64,000 nucleotides of DNA from Yarrowia lipolytica (Eukaryota; Ascomycota; Dipodascomycetes; Dipodascales), in the NCBI RefSeq assembly GCF_001761485.1, contig NC_090772.1, positions 2,230,501 through 2,294,500 on the forward strand, in the 5' to 3' direction. Made by a program: the position numbers and the translations under genes. Below, one piece after another: positions 24,519 through 36,695 of this stretch (positions are counted from its first letter, which is position 1; every line of letters starts with the position of its first letter). The notes under the pieces were generated by a model, which saw only the letters and a program-made list of their open reading frames with translations, had not been told where the DNA came from and did not search any database.

Positions 24519-26781
24519 TTATTAATGAGAACAGACTGGGTCATGTGATCGAGTAAGCCGATATTTCTGCTTTTTTCATCGTATGAGTCGACATTCCGAG
24601 TCGACCCTTCGACTGTCGGTTTTTAACAGTCGATATTTCGACTTGACTGATAGCAAAAGCAGTCTTCTGACACCCTTTCTCTCTCAGAGCTCTTCCTCTA
24701 CACACCTCAGACGCTCTTCATCGCATTCGCGTACCAATCCGGCGTCTTTGTGTGAACCAATGCCGTGCCTTGTATGTACAGTATTGGCTGCCATTGGTAG
24801 TATGCAGGTAAGCGCAATGGTGAGCAACAAGGCAGCTCGATATGTACGGGTACAAGGAAGTCCAAGGACAGACGGGTTTGAGAGCCAATGGAGAGGAGTG
24901 GTGAGCTAAGCGAGTGGTAGCTGATAAGCGAGCGGTAAGCGAGTGGAAGCGGCAGCAAGCGAGTGGAAGCGGCAGTAAAAGGTTTGATTTGAGGTAGACC
25001 AGTGAGTAATATGGCGTATCGGGAGGGATCGAACATTCAAGGATTGTTAAGCGATCTAATCTGATTTTCAGCTGTCTCACACGGGTAGAAAATGTCTGCC
25101 ATATGGGTATTGTATGTACTATACGAGTACAATACGAATATGTACTGTATGTACTTGTATTGCTACAACTTTGGCTGCTGTTGAGTACGACATGTGAACC
25201 TCCCTATTGGTGCGATAATGCCCTGCCGACCTGCCAGTCCAAACGCTCCGCTGTACATGTTCTACTTGTACCCATGCTCGGCCTACAGGTAATGGTGGAA
25301 AGTTCGAAAAGCCTTTGTGCGTGGACATTGAACGGAACAGTGGGGTCCGCAGGTTGTGTATGTACCAATGCAGGAAGGGCTTTAGTTTGTGACGAAATAT
25401 GCAGATCTGGATCTTTATGGGAAGTCTTGTTGTGGGTTTGCTACGGGGTGAGTACCGGTATGTACTGTATTTACTGTGCCCGTCTCAGCTGTACAGTAAT
25501 TGCAGTGTTGTTGAGAGTAAGCAGCAATGTCAACTGTCTTAGTCCTGCCATACTTGTACCACGCACTTGTTTGCACCACAGCTGCTGTCTACGTAGGTCG
25601 TGATTGACTCCATCAGCTCATGTCGAAGTTGCTGTTGAAGCATGACGAAAGGGTACCGAGGAATGTGACAATGGTGTTGTTAAGACTGGACAAGGACTAG
25701 AGTACCTGTACTAGGACTGAAGAAGATAACTGCAAAAACTATTTCTACTTTGAAACTGTATCTACTTTGTTCCAGTCTCCCGAATGGGTCTGGGTCTTAT
25801 CGATTTAATAAGACAGCTGGAGGAAATGCTTTTGGAGACGCTCCAATCAGTTCAACGATCTAAACTGCCAGATTCACCTACCACCAGTCCAACTGCTCTG
25901 TATTCCAGGAACTCGTTGGATCCAAAGTACCTGGACATCTATTTCCAATGGTGAAAAAGGACAATCCTGTTCCTCAGACTTGACGTGCTATACCTGTGAT
26001 CAACAGTATAAGATCGCGGCCTTACGCAATGGCAATGGGCCCTCTCGTCTAATGGGACTGCTCCCCAACTTGTCTGGGCCCTGAATCGGTTCTGAGATGA
26101 TCACCGTATCTACATCCGACCTCTGCTTTATTGAGAGTGGATAATCCACCCGGTTCGAATTCTATTCAACTCTTCTATCTCCTGAAAGAACTGAAACTCA
26201 GGATCATATTGGCATCTGGGGAATGTAGTCTGCAATTGAAGTGTCTGTCTCCTGTCTGTATCTGACGTATTCTAGGGGTTAATTACAGCATGAATATCCA
26301 ATCTCATTATTCATACCCTTGGAATCACATCTCCACTCGCCGGAAACCCGCTCACCAGGCCCGTTCGATTTCTCGGATTCTCCTCAAGTCGGTCTATTTC
26401 CCCAGAAAACGGGACTATTTCTTCAAAAACGGATCTATTGGACTGGCACAATTATCACCGAGAAAAAAGAAAAAAAACAAGTCTGGAACGAGCGACTGTC
26501 ATGTGACTCCGAAATAAAACAAGGTTGTTATCGGTATCTTATCTCCTCTTATCGGAACCTAATTCGAAACCCGAGATATGCGGCGGCATGTTCATATTTC
26601 TTTATGAAATGATTTCGGGTGGACTCTCGTCATATCATGACTCTTTCCCCTCTGTATCTCCCAAGAGCTCGCCGCTTTAGCTCCAAAATTGCTGCTAGCT
26701 ACGGCACTAATTGAGGATGTGGATATATCAATATTATGGCCCAGTACGACTGAGGCGGTAAATCAGTGATTGCAGTCGGTC
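24519..26781. other. Gene-free spacer
   Basis: No supported gene. An ATG-started frame at 25103-25603 (166 codons, plus) encodes a hydrophobic N-terminus and many cysteines. Its cysteines come largely from the TGT in recurring TGTACTGTA words, so I treat it as chance. AAGCGAGTGG-type repeats lie at 24905-24975. Confidence 0.45.
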
Positions 26782-27159
26782 ATGTTTGATGCCCGAAGTC
26801 ATCGATTTCATTGCACTATGAGCAACCTAGAGGTGGCGAGAATGATCAGCTTCCGGCGCCAAATTCGACGACAAAAGGACCAGTTGAAAGGGATCAGCGA
26901 TATACAGAGCCAGGATCGAGACTTCTACAAGAACGTGCTCGAGAACAACTTTCTCAGAAACTGTTTGAAACGAATCAAAGAAAAACTGTCCCGCAGACCG
27001 ACAACCGTCAGACCGATGAAGAGCAACAGGATCAACAGCCAGAAATCCTTGTCGAAGGGACTTGCACGGTGCAAAATACATACACGGTGGGCAGCAAACA
27101 CTCACCCCAGCAACCGACATCATACACTACAAGTGGCGATAAAACAATCCACAAACTAG
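26782..27159 (+). CDS. Possible small basic protein, unrecognised
   Basis: A 125-residue frame from an ATG at 26782. Residues about 19-75 form a plausible basic helical stretch (RRQIRRQKDQLKGISDIQ followed by DFYKNVLENNFLRNCLKRI), unlike the random look of most frames nearby. The C-terminal 40 residues look arbitrary. An overlapping frame in another phase (26811-27254) is also open and protein-like, so it is unclear which, if either, is real. A TATA-like GATATATC lies about 60 bases upstream. No domain is recognised. It could be a small orphan gene, an exon remnant or chance. Confidence 0.25.
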   Translation: MFDARSHRFHCTMSNLEVARMISFRRQIRRQKDQLKGISDIQSQDRDFYKNVLENNFLRNCLKRIKEKLSRRPTTVRPMKSNRINSQKSLSKGLARCKIHTRWAANTHPSNRHHTLQVAIKQSTN

Positions 27160-28735
27160 TTTCGAAAAAGCTCTCTGAAGTTTTGGTCGCTCTGGTTTCC
27201 ATATTGGCGACGGAGACGTTGACATCTTCTCCAAAATGGACGGCTAATTTGTGAAAATTTATCGACAAAAAAAAATCTGCTGTTGGAAGCCGCTGAAGAG
27301 TCAGGTGAATCATGTAGTATTAGTGGAGTTTCTGAGAGTATTCCAGGCAGTTTATGTCCTGTACTTCCTGGTTGGAGATCCATTACCTGAGTCCCTGTAA
27401 GGATATCAATGGGAGACATATCCAGCATGTACGGTACGTACTGTACTGTAAACAACGAACTATTACTGTGGGTAAATGTCGAACTGTAGTGCTGGACTGC
27501 GATTGAAAGTGCACACTTATTCGTAGGCTGGCATGAGAAGAAGCGGAAAACGGGTCTGGTGATTCTAGCTTCAGGTTGACAGAGATCCGGCCACTTGTGA
27601 CAATCAGTGTTGATGACAAGAATGCAATTGACTGAATATATCTTTTGCTGGTTGCTCCTTTCCTCTTGACTCGGCAGAATATTGTACGAGGAGTTTAGTG
27701 ACTTGATACAGTGTAATGCAGTAATTAATTTCTTGTTAGGAATCTTATTTCTTCAATAAATTAGTAGCAATATCTCGGTTAATTAAATAGCTATATTGTT
27801 AATAGTTAAGTAACTTTCTATGAGTTCATCAGAAAATGTAATGCTCCAATTGGTGTCTATCTTGGATCCCTTTCATTGCGAATTCCACAATAATACAACA
27901 CTACCAACTAAACCAACTACTCAGTTATCCCTTTCATAAAAATGTGGACTATATCCACTACCGTACATTCTAAAAAGACCGCACAGTACATACTGTACAT
28001 ACTGTACCCTGATTGTCAGGCTGAGAAGAACTGGTGGAAACAAATTGAAGGTTTACAGTCCCATAGATGATACTAATCTGGTTTTCATAATTTGGGTCTA
28101 CTTGTCTCTCAACTTTTCGGAGTAATCTGAATATCTTGGAGGACGTTGCACTTTCTCGACATTGATATCAGATTTGAGAGATCTAAAACAACCAAAAGAC
28201 TTTGTAGTTGTAATTGAGATGCTTCTAGTAGCCGCTTTCAGGACTTCCGTCAACTTCTCTTGCTTCTGGTCCCTTCAAAACGTCCTACATCTGTACAGTG
28301 ACAAAATGATGTTTCAGTACAGTACCACACAATCAAAGAATCCAGAGCTGAGCAGAGCTGAACGAGGGGTTTATTGTCACTTAGAGACGTGGAAAAAGTC
28401 CAATGGCAAGTTTGTAGCTATCTTAAAGGCGTATAGATGGAGAGGTATAAAAATGACAGCCGAAAAATGACGAAAAACGGCCGTGAAGTGGCCAAAAGTG
28501 TATTCATGATACTTGGATTGAAGATCTGAACGGGATCAAAGTAATAATCTATTAAAAGGAGCCAACCACCCATATTTAGGGTCTTTTTCTGTAAAAAAAA
28601 TTGCTCCAACGATTCCACTCATCTCATCTCATCTCATCTCTCCCTACCCTAACCCCCTGCACATGTATGCACAACACTGAACGTTAAGTGCGGATATTTT
28701 TTTATTTTTCCGCATCACATCTCAGGACACGCAAC
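27160..28735. other. Gene-free spacer before the cyclophilin gene
   Basis: No gene is seen. It contains GTACTGTAC-type words near 27430 and 27985 and an ATCTC microsatellite at 28616-28642, just upstream of the WD40-cyclophilin gene. Confidence 0.5.
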
Positions 28736-30652
28736 ATGTCTTCGTCCTCCTCCGACGACGATTTCGGCCCCACCTTGGCCGGGATCAAGCGACCAGGCTC
28801 CGATGAGGAGCCGCTCGAGCTTAAGAAGCCCAGCAAAAAATCGCGGCTGCGAAAAGTGCAGGAGAAAATGATCCTCAAGGGCTCTTTCCCACAAACCGGT
28901 CCAGACCACGCGCATTACAATCAGTCGTTCCAACACCGGGCCCCCGTCACCGGAATAACCGACTGTAGCGGCTGCAAGAAAGATTTCGTCGTCACGTCTT
29001 CAATTGATGGAGTTGTCAAGTTCTGGCACAAAAAGGGCCCGCGCAAGGACTTTGCCGGAGACGATAACGCCGACGACGAATCCGAGGTGGTGGAAACGAC
29101 TGGAATCGAGTTTGTTAAACAGTACCAGGCTCACGCAGGGGAGATTGTCGCCATCCAAGCCTCCAACAACGGCATGAACATGGTCTCTTGCGGAACCGAC
29201 CAAAAAATCAAGGTCTTTGACGTGGCGGGATTCGACTTGGTCAACACGATCGACCTGGACTTTGTGGTTGGATGTGCTGCTTGGATTGACAATCGGGGAA
29301 TTCCTCTATTGGCCGTGTCTAACGACCAGAAGGTGGTCATCTTGGACGTGCTGGGAGGAACTACACAGGAGCAGTGTCAGAAGGCTGTCTACACAACTGT
29401 CCATAGAACCGCCATCACCTGCATGTCTTACTCTGCCTCTCTCGATATCTGCATTTCTGTTGAGAGTAACGGAAACGTCGAGTATTGGCGTTATGACGGA
29501 GATGCAAGCAGACCTAAGGTTGAAGGACTCAACCCTCACGTGTTCGAGCTCAAGAGCAAGACCGACCTGTTTACTTTCCGGAAAAGAAAGTCAGTCCCTT
29601 CTTCCATCACAATTTCTCATGATGGACTCAAGTTTGCATGCTTCACTTTCCCCGACAGGCAGCTCTATGTCTTCTCAATATTAAGCGGCAAGATCATCAG
29701 CCAGTACGATGAGAGCCTTTCTACAATACGCGAGATGCAGGATGGAGAAACAGCATACTATGTGCCCGAACAGGGCGAATTTGAGGCGCGTTTCGCACTC
29801 GAACAGGAGGTTGGCTCGTGTGTACCCTCCTTTGACCCGTCTGATACGTTTCTTATCTATCCGTCGCTTTTGGGAATCAAGGTGGTGTCGATCCGAAACC
29901 ACAAGATTGTTCGAATGTATGGCTTCAAGGACGATCTGCGGTTCTCTCAGGTGTTTCTGTTCCATACAAACTTTGAGAAGATGTCCATTGAGGCCGCGTC
30001 GGCCAAGAACCAGCTCCTGGACAAGTCATGGAACTCGGATGCAGTCTTGTTTGTTACGGCCCGTGACCAGGATAGATTCTACTTGTTCTCCAACACCACC
30101 AAGGACTTCTTGACCGGCAGAGATGCAAATAACGAGATTGAGGAGGGTTCCAAGGAGGTGAAAAAGGACGGAGAGTTCAAATCGGCGTCTAGAGTTGTCT
30201 TGCACACGAATCTTGGAGACATAACCGTTACCCTGTTCCCTCAAGCTGCTCCCAAAGCCTGTGCCAACTTTTCAGAATTGTGTCGAATTGGATACTACGA
30301 CTCCACCATCTTCCACCGAGTCATCAAGAAGTTTATGATTCAGGGAGGAGATCCAGACGGAGATGGTACTGGTGGTCAGAGCATCTGGGGCAAGAACTTC
30401 GAGGATGAGTTCAGCAAGGAGTACACCCATGATCAACCCTTCACTCTCTCTATGGCCAATGCAGGAAAGAACACAAATGGCTCGCAGTTCTTCATCACTA
30501 CCGAGCCCACTCCTTGGTTGGACAACAAGCATACTGTTTTTGGAAGGGTTACTGGAGGCAAGAGTGTCGTGAAGGATATTGAGGGGAAGAAGGTCGACAA
30601 GAGTGATAAGCCCGTGGACGAGGTGAGAATTCAGTCTGTGACCGTGGAGTAA
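28736..30652 (+). CDS. WD40-cyclophilin peptidyl-prolyl isomerase (PPWD1/Cyp15 type)
   Basis: A 638-residue protein with the full PPWD1 layout. An acidic/Ser-rich start ([12 protein letters not shown]) is followed by a Lys/Arg-rich patch at about 31-45. WD40-type repeats occupy about 70-450, for example a segment ending FWHKK near 95-100 and one ending QKIKVFD. A cyclophilin domain fills about 485-638. The isomerase core is intact: [14 protein letters not shown] (about 526-539, with the catalytic Arg), GSQFFITT, and [13 protein letters not shown] with the cyclosporin-contacting Trp. Family members act in the nucleus with late spliceosomes, isomerising X-Pro bonds; this role is taken from the family. 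The start at 28736 is the first true ATG of the frame. No intron. Length is close to fungal cyp15 (about 630 residues). I recognise the family but am unsure of the local symbol. Confidence 0.95.
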   Translation: MSSSSSDDDFGPTLAGIKRPGSDEEPLELKKPSKKSRLRKVQEKMILKGSFPQTGPDHAHYNQSFQHRAPVTGITDCSGCKKDFVVTSSIDGVVKFWHKKGPRKDFAGDDNADDESEVVETTGIEFVKQYQAHAGEIVAIQASNNGMNMVSCGTDQKIKVFDVAGFDLVNTIDLDFVVGCAAWIDNRGIPLLAVSNDQKVVILDVLGGTTQEQCQKAVYTTVHRTAITCMSYSASLDICISVESNGNVEYWRYDGDASRPKVEGLNPHVFELKSKTDLFTFRKRKSVPSSITISHDGLKFACFTFPDRQLYVFSILSGKIISQYDESLSTIREMQDGETAYYVPEQGEFEARFALEQEVGSCVPSFDPSDTFLIYPSLLGIKVVSIRNHKIVRMYGFKDDLRFSQVFLFHTNFEKMSIEAASAKNQLLDKSWNSDAVLFVTARDQDRFYLFSNTTKDFLTGRDANNEIEEGSKEVKKDGEFKSASRVVLHTNLGDITVTLFPQAAPKACANFSELCRIGYYDSTIFHRVIKKFMIQGGDPDGDGTGGQSIWGKNFEDEFSKEYTHDQPFTLSMANAGKNTNGSQFFITTEPTPWLDNKHTVFGRVTGGKSVVKDIEGKKVDKSDKPVDEVRIQSVTVE

Positions 30653-30786
30653 CAATATGCAGCATGTACTTGTAGCTATAATTTATCTGATTAATGTAAC
30701 TGGCCAATGTTGTATTCTCCAAGTATTTGTTTCTATTAGTCAGCTGAAAAATGAAATGAGTAGGTGCTGGCGCGAGGAAAAAAAGA

Positions 30787-30868
30787 AGCCCGACGTGGGG
30801 CTTGAACCCACAGCCTTGAGATTTCTTGGAATAAGAGTCTCACGCTCTACCGATTGAGCTAGCCAGGC
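30787..30868 (-). tRNA. tRNA-Lys(CUU) with a 9-base intron
   Basis: Reading the minus strand from 30868: acceptor GCCTGGC, D arm GCTC/GAGC, anticodon stem TGAGA/TCTCA, T arm GTGGG TTCAAGC CCCAC, and 3' acceptor GTCGGGC with one discriminator base. The gene is 82 bases. Removing nine bases (TTCCAAGAA) directly after position 37 leaves a normal seven-base loop CTCTTAA with anticodon CUU, and a 73-base mature tRNA. The intron position, one base 3' of the anticodon, is the standard place for yeast tRNA introns. It lies 134 bases downstream of the cyclophilin stop codon, on the opposite strand. A T run (as A on the plus strand) at about 30779-30784 fits Pol III termination. Confidence 0.95.
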
Positions 30869-32142
30869 GTATTGTGAGGTTGTGACGAACCAGCTTCGGA
30901 GTTACTCAGTATTTTGCTTAGGTCTGCGCAGCTTCTTTGAATGCCATGCGCTCTTCTGAAAAAACGAATCCGAGTCTGATTAGCAGGTATAACATTGTTG
31001 ATGGGTCAAAGTAGCTGACTTGTATTTTTCCTAGAATAAAAATAAAAAATAAAAATAAAAATAAAAATAAAAGTGAAAAGGTCATTAAAGATCCATTTGT
31101 ATTACCATGAGGGAATTGTGAATGGTTAATTGACTTTTTGGTAGAGCCATTATATCTGTCTGTATACTATTTACTCTCATTTCGGTCACATAGATGTCTT
31201 GTTTGCAGTCTACACCGCAAGTTGGAGTTTCCAGATCAGAGCGGAGTATAATCGATGACTTTTAGTATTTTTCGCGTTTTTATGGCTCTAAACTTCTCTT
31301 GATGGGGGTTATAAATGTATATTTATCTTCATTGGCCTTTAATAGATCTTTTTCTTTAGTTTTCAAAAAGTTTCAGAATTTATTGAGTGTTTAAGAACAC
31401 ATGAAGTTCCAGAGTCAATCTCTCTCCTTCATTGGATTCTGTAGAGAAACAAAGACTTTATTAACGGATTTCCTGAGCTCTGATAATCAAATTGGTTCTT
31501 ATGTTTTTTTTATTTGATATTTTTCCAGCGAGTTCTATGCTTGTTTAAAATGTAACTTTTTTTCTCTTTCTTTTTCTTTTTCTTGAATACCTCTCGCATC
31601 CAAAACCATTGGTTGAGGTACAGAATAATACTACACAGTATCCAATTAATATATTATAAGGGAAATAAAAGAGATTTGTATCTTCTCATTTCGAATTAAC
31701 AGCTCCTTTAGCGTATCTAGCGTGAAACATACGACCGCATCCTCTGGATCAATTCTACCGAACTGTAATACTCAAATAAACAGACGTTTAGGATAAGTTC
31801 CTGGTACATTTTGGAATTTATTGCGTCATTTCTGGTTGTTTTAGTTTTATTGAATCACTTCTGCCAGTTTTGTGAGGGAGTCCCCATGATTTTTGCAATA
31901 AAATTGGTGAATACACGAAATGACCATCGCTAGTGAACCCAAAATATATCATATATATATTCAAATAAATAAAAGTATCTGAAAAATATTTGGATTCCAT
32001 TTGAAGGTCCACTATGGACGTTTAATATCACTATGACACTGCTAGCGCTCAATTGAAATCCGTTCCTGGACCTCAAGTGTACTTTACAATTCATCTACCA
32101 TGGCTCATCTACAAGTACAACGTATCACAACTACAATTTGCA
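30869..32142. other. Gene-free spacer
   Basis: No gene is seen. It contains an AAAAT microsatellite at 31035-31072 and several T-rich runs. Confidence 0.5.
31035..31072 (+). repeat. AAAAT microsatellite
   Basis: About seven near-perfect AAAAT/AAAAAT units in tandem. Confidence 0.85.
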
Positions 32143-33772
32143 ATTTGGGTGGGACTCAGTGGTCCGAATATATTATCCCCAGAGGTTCAGCTGTTTGCTT
32201 ACATCCTCTTTTCTATAGATTAAAGGTTCGGTCTTGTCTACATCCTCATGTCGAGGTTCGACTGCCTACATCCTTTCTGAATGCGAATCTTGGATCATGA
32301 AGATCAACTTCAGACTGCCTTTTGTGCTCGTGGCTCCTCTGTGGGGCTCAGACGCAAGCTCGTTGGCTCTGGTCCTCTCTGCTCTTAATGGCTCTGGCTT
32401 GTTTCAGCTCTGGCTCTCATTGGCAAGAAACACTTAGCTCTTATGGGCTCATTGGCACTCACTGGCTTATCGTCATGGCTTTGGCTCTTTCGCTCTGGCA
32501 CATGTTCTCAAGGTGCTGGCCTTCAGCTCTCGCAGTTCACAGTTTCACCTTCGCGCTGTCGTCATCGTTTCACAGTGTCACTCTTGTGCTGGCATAACTT
32601 AACGTGTCTCAGTCGCTACAACGTCTCCTGCTCTGGGGGCTGGTGGAATTTCACCATCATACAGCTCCAGGCGGCCTTTTCAGCGTTATCTTAGTGTTGT
32701 TGTTGTTGGCATTTGTCGGTCGGCGGCTCTAGTTCTGGCTCTTTGCGGCTCGGACTGGCTCTTTGCTCTGGCGGTCTGGCAGGTTGGGCACAAACACTTT
32801 GCTCGGTGGCGGTCTTTGCAGACGCTTATGCTCAGGCGGAACAAGCTGGATCAGGTTCGGATCGTGGGTCAGCTGTTCTCTTAACCGTGATTCCTGGTGT
32901 GCTGATACCAAGCCAACAGCAGATGGAGGAGACATGACTGTTCAAACGACAGTCCATCCTTCCAAAGCATTCAGGAGTTATTACCCATGCAGGGAGTTGC
33001 ACCCAAGGGAGCTACCCATACCTTCGGAGAGCTCTTGGACAATGTTTCGTGTCCGTCACTGCTTCATATCCACGGAGACAGGATTCATGAGCGGCTTGCT
33101 AAGCCTCCAGCTCGTCATCACCCTGCGTCCTCTTAGTGCATGTACTGAGGGGTTTCCTTTCACTCGGCAGCTTCGTAGCTTACGCTCAGCTTCACGTCTT
33201 AGTTACTCGCTCATGCGTTCTTCACACATGGTTTTAATCAGTCTCAACAGTTACGTCGTAGCAGAGGCTTTGCAGCCTCCGCTCAGCAACTTCTGGAATA
33301 CTGCCTTGCGACAGGACCAGTAGAGCAGACCTCAAATTGTTGCTCATGCTGGGAATTTCACCCGTGGTTGCGAACCATCTGAGAGAAGGAACTCCTGAGT
33401 AGATTGCGAATCTTTGCTCGTCATAGCTCCATCCCGTAGATGCATGAAGAGAGGTGTGCTGACCCTCCAGCTCGGCAACATAAGAGAACTCAAGTTGCGT
33501 CATGGTAGGAATGAACTGTGAATGTCTGCTCGCGCAAGACAAGTATACTGCTTCCTTACTTTCGCTCAGCAGTGTCAGCATCTCTCGAAGTGGTCAAATC
33601 CTCTGCAAAGGCTGAGAGACTGATCGACTTCTGATACTAGAAAAACAGGGCCGACTAAGGGCCTTTTATATTGATGAGGAGGCCGAATTGGGTTTCAACT
33701 CGTGGTGTCAGAGGTGCGTTAGTGGCAAATATTAGTGGCGATCATTGCATAAACGAAAGAAAGAGAGCGCTG
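32143..33772 (-). repeat. Dispersed 1.6 kb repeat, copy 1
   Basis: The sequence recurs at 39658-41306 in the same orientation. In a 60-base sample (33001-33060 against the matching part of copy 2 near 40541) I count three mismatches. The stretch around 32290-32420 is much more diverged and rich in GGCTCT words. Reading frames are not kept between copies: the minus frame 33234-33581 in copy 1 is shifted in its first half relative to copy 2, and in the shared half most base changes alter the amino acid. A TATA-like element (TATAAAA on the minus strand, about 33664-33672) sits at the equivalent place in both copies, so a minus-strand non-coding transcript is possible. No terminal repeats, reverse transcriptase or transposase is seen, so the class of repeat is unknown. 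Confidence 0.85.
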
Positions 33773-35030
33773 TAGAAGATTCGAGAAACGTCTCATCATA
33801 GGGGTTAGAAATTGAGATTATCACACAATAATTGAAGGAATATATATTAGATGATCCAAGTGGTAGATGTATACCAGCATTTTTCTCAATGTGATTCTTT
33901 CGAGCTATCGAAGGTTGGCTCGCTTATTGAATAAGGTTCATCGTATCGAGTGGCAAATTGAACTCTAAATATCCTTTGTTATTTCAGAATATGAGAGAAC
34001 AATTTCTTTTCACCGGACACAATAACAGACCTAACGGTTTTGCTAATCTCCATTTTGAGACAAGTGCAAGCATTGTACCCATAGCCATAGATCTTTCACC
34101 GAGGACGTCTCGATCTAGCCAGATCGTCTTGTCTGTCGCAGGTTTGTCAGACGAAGGACGGAAAAACAGCAGGTTTAACAGGAAGAATAGCCTCTGTATG
34201 AGGTGAAAAAGCCGGCGCTGGAGCCCGAGCAGATATATCCGTAGCTGAGGTTCGAGTGGAAGGGGCTTGAGAACGTCTGGTTTGGGTCACAAGGTTGACA
34301 TACATGTAGATGTCATGAAGCGAAGTTGAAGGCGCAAAGATAGACCAGGCAATATCCAGGGTCTCTTGACTGATGTCCATATTATCCAGGATGTCGGGGA
34401 TGGACTACTGGACATTTGCCATCATGTCTTCGGGCGTGGCCACGAGGGGAGCGCTGAAGTGAGGGGGTTGTGAGCAAGACCAGAGGACAGGGGGCGTTCC
34501 AGTGGTTACCGACAATGGCCTTGCAAGTCGAGACGAAGCCATCTGGAAACAAGTGGAATAGGCGACTACAGTACTGTACTGTACTGATCTCCGATTTATC
34601 TCCCAGTGTGATTCATACCCAAAGTGGCAATTAGGGTTAGGGGCCACCGACAGAAGCCTCTCATTGTGAAGGTAATCTTAGTAAGCAGATTTTTTAGAAG
34701 ATTGGATGGTGGTCATGTGACTCGAAAGACTCACCTGAGAATACCTATTTCCTATTTCTTCAAGTGAGGGGAACCCAGATTAAGGTTACTCAACAAAATG
34801 TCATTAATCTGTTGAGTAATTTGACAGATTTAAATGAGAACGTTAAACTTCCCAATTAATTCTTCACAAACGACATGACACACAAACTGAGGATAATGTC
34901 CCACAGGTTGAAATAATTATATATAGAGTTAGTTGAATATTAGTAGATATACGCCCCATATATGATCTTTTCGAAGAAAGCTGTTGAGAATATTTAAGCT
35001 ATAAACAAGCTGTTGAGTAACCTTAAATGT
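33773..35030. other. Gene-free spacer
   Basis: No supported gene. It contains a GTACTGTACTGTACTG run at about 34570-34586 and a GGGTTAGGGG word near 34635. No other structure is seen. Confidence 0.45.
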
Positions 35031-35092
35031 AGTGCCATAAACTTGCGGTGCCATAAACTTGCGGTGCCATAAACTTGTGGTGCCATAAACTT
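35031..35092 (+). repeat. 16-base tandem repeat (GGTGCCATAAACTTGC)
   Basis: Four tandem copies of a 16-base unit with only one or two differences. The near identity of the units suggests a recent expansion. Confidence 0.9.
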
Positions 35093-35397
35093 CCCCGATA
35101 ATCAGGCCACTTTTTACAGAAAATCAGGCCATTTTCACGAAGCTTATTTCGTCGGGCATAAAACAACACCAGAGATATATATCTGGTGTTAGCGTTGATA
35201 ATGCAGGGACTAATGAGATTAAAACTTTAGTATGTATGCACTACTTCGAACCAAAAAAAAGAACATCGTCAAAATTGGAGTTGAATGGAGTCGAATTCGT
35301 GGTTTTATATAATCCATCTTGATACGAACCCCGCACGTAAAAATCAGGCCATAATTTAAGGTGGCATATTGGCTATAGCTTAATTGTCTGTTTGTGT

Positions 35398-36395
35398 AAT
35401 ATAAATATACCCCCGATTTACAGATTCTCCAGAATCCTCTATTCATGTTAACCATCATCGCCAAGAATCCGCCAAGTACGTGTTTCGTCTCTAACACTGA
35501 AAAAGACGGCTTCTTTTTGTCGCCGGCTAAGAAAGAGGCGGCTTGAGTGAGTATTTATGCTTTCTTCCGTTCGACTGGCACCACTGGGGACTTTTTCGCG
35601 TCGTTGTGAAACAAGTCGTGTGTTTGTGACACAAACAGCGTGACACACAACATCACACAACATCAAACAACACTATGGAAGATCACGGTATCATTACAAC
35701 AACCGATGACGCTTCAATTACAGTCACTGTCGCCATGACCGCCAACTTTTTTCTACGACTGATACCCACAGTCAATCCATGTGAAACAAACACAACACCA
35801 AGTGACACAAACGCGACACAAAAACGGCACAATAGTGACACAGGCAAACAACATACTACAGGTATCTATGTTTCCAGCACCTTGATCGCCGTTCAACCAA
35901 GTGTCTCAGCTCAAGAGGAGTCCCCACAGTTGCCATGTCTTCTCCATCACATTTTTTCAACTTACTAACACAGATGGGCGTCCTACGATCTAGTTACTAC
36001 CATAGGTAGCACTAGTCATAGACGGGTGCTTCCCGAAGAGCTATGAGCCAAACGACTGCGTCATCCGAGGGTGTCGGATAGGCACCAGTCAGGCCAGAGT
36101 CTCCAGGGGGGCATCTCAATCCCAGGGAGGAATTTACTTTGTTTACAGGGAGGGTGTGCGTTAACCATGCCCAGGTTCCAAGCATGCTATGAACTCAGGG
36201 ACAGAGTCTCATAGGGAGTGCCCCGGAAACCCCGTGTCTACTGACGATTTTCGTCTTTAGATACGACGCTACAACCCAGTCAGTTTCAAACCAACTTGCA
36301 ATCACCCTTCGCGTCCCAAGAGGGGAGTCTGATTGTACAGAGACGAAACCAGACTAGCGTCACTCACGTTCTCGGCGGAACCGGTTTGTGAGATT
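35398..36395 (+). ncRNA. Candidate spliced non-coding RNA A
   Basis: A TATA-like element (TATAAATATA, about 35400) is followed by a GTGAGTATTT donor at 35547 and a TTACTAACACAG acceptor ending at 35974, a textbook Yarrowia intron of 428 bases. All three frames are stopped shortly before the donor or just after the acceptor, so the spliced product would not code. The sequence after the acceptor (35975-36395) is richer in G and C than its surroundings. It can form short stems, for example GGTGTC/GGCACC at 36070-36086 and AGTCTG/CAGACT at 36326-36355. I do not recognise it as a known RNA: the U3 box A, U-snRNA core motifs and telomere template sequence are absent. A non-coding first exon of an unseen gene is the main alternative. 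Confidence 0.3.
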
Positions 36396-36540
36396 TACTT
36401 TTTTACTTGCTATCGATGATAATTTTGGCACTGGTGATGTTGGAGCATAGACGTTGGTGCTCTTGGTGGTGGAAGGGAGGAGTGGATTCGGGGGGACTTG
36501 TTTGCAAGACAGGAGGTGTGGGGAGAGTGAGGGGTGGTGG

Positions 36541-36640
36541 GTGGTGGATGGTAGATGAGGGGAGTTGGAAGGGGGTGGTGGATGGTAGATGAGGGGAGTT
36601 GGAAGGTGACGAGGGCTGGAAGACGAGGGGAGTTGGAAGG
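36541..36640 (+). repeat. G-rich 34-base minisatellite
   Basis: Two near-identical copies and one diverged copy of a unit containing GGTGGATGGTAGATGAGGGG and AGTTGGAAGG. The plus strand is strongly G-rich. Confidence 0.85.
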
Positions 36641-36695
36641 TGATGAGCAGTGGAAGATGGGGGGTGGTGGGAGGCCGTCAGCCTTGGATTGTGGC

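Noticed and set aside
25103-25603. A 166-codon frame with a hydrophobic start and many cysteines, resembling a small secreted protein
   Set aside because: The cysteines come mostly from repeated TGTACTGT-type words and no domain is seen. A few frames of this length are expected by chance in 64 kb.
26145-26180. GGTTCGAATTC as a tRNA B box
   Set aside because: No A box and no cloverleaf can be formed around it.
33234-33581. A 115-codon minus frame in repeat copy 1 as a gene
   Set aside because: The second copy has a shifted frame in the first half and many amino acid changes in the second, so there is no sign of selection on a protein.
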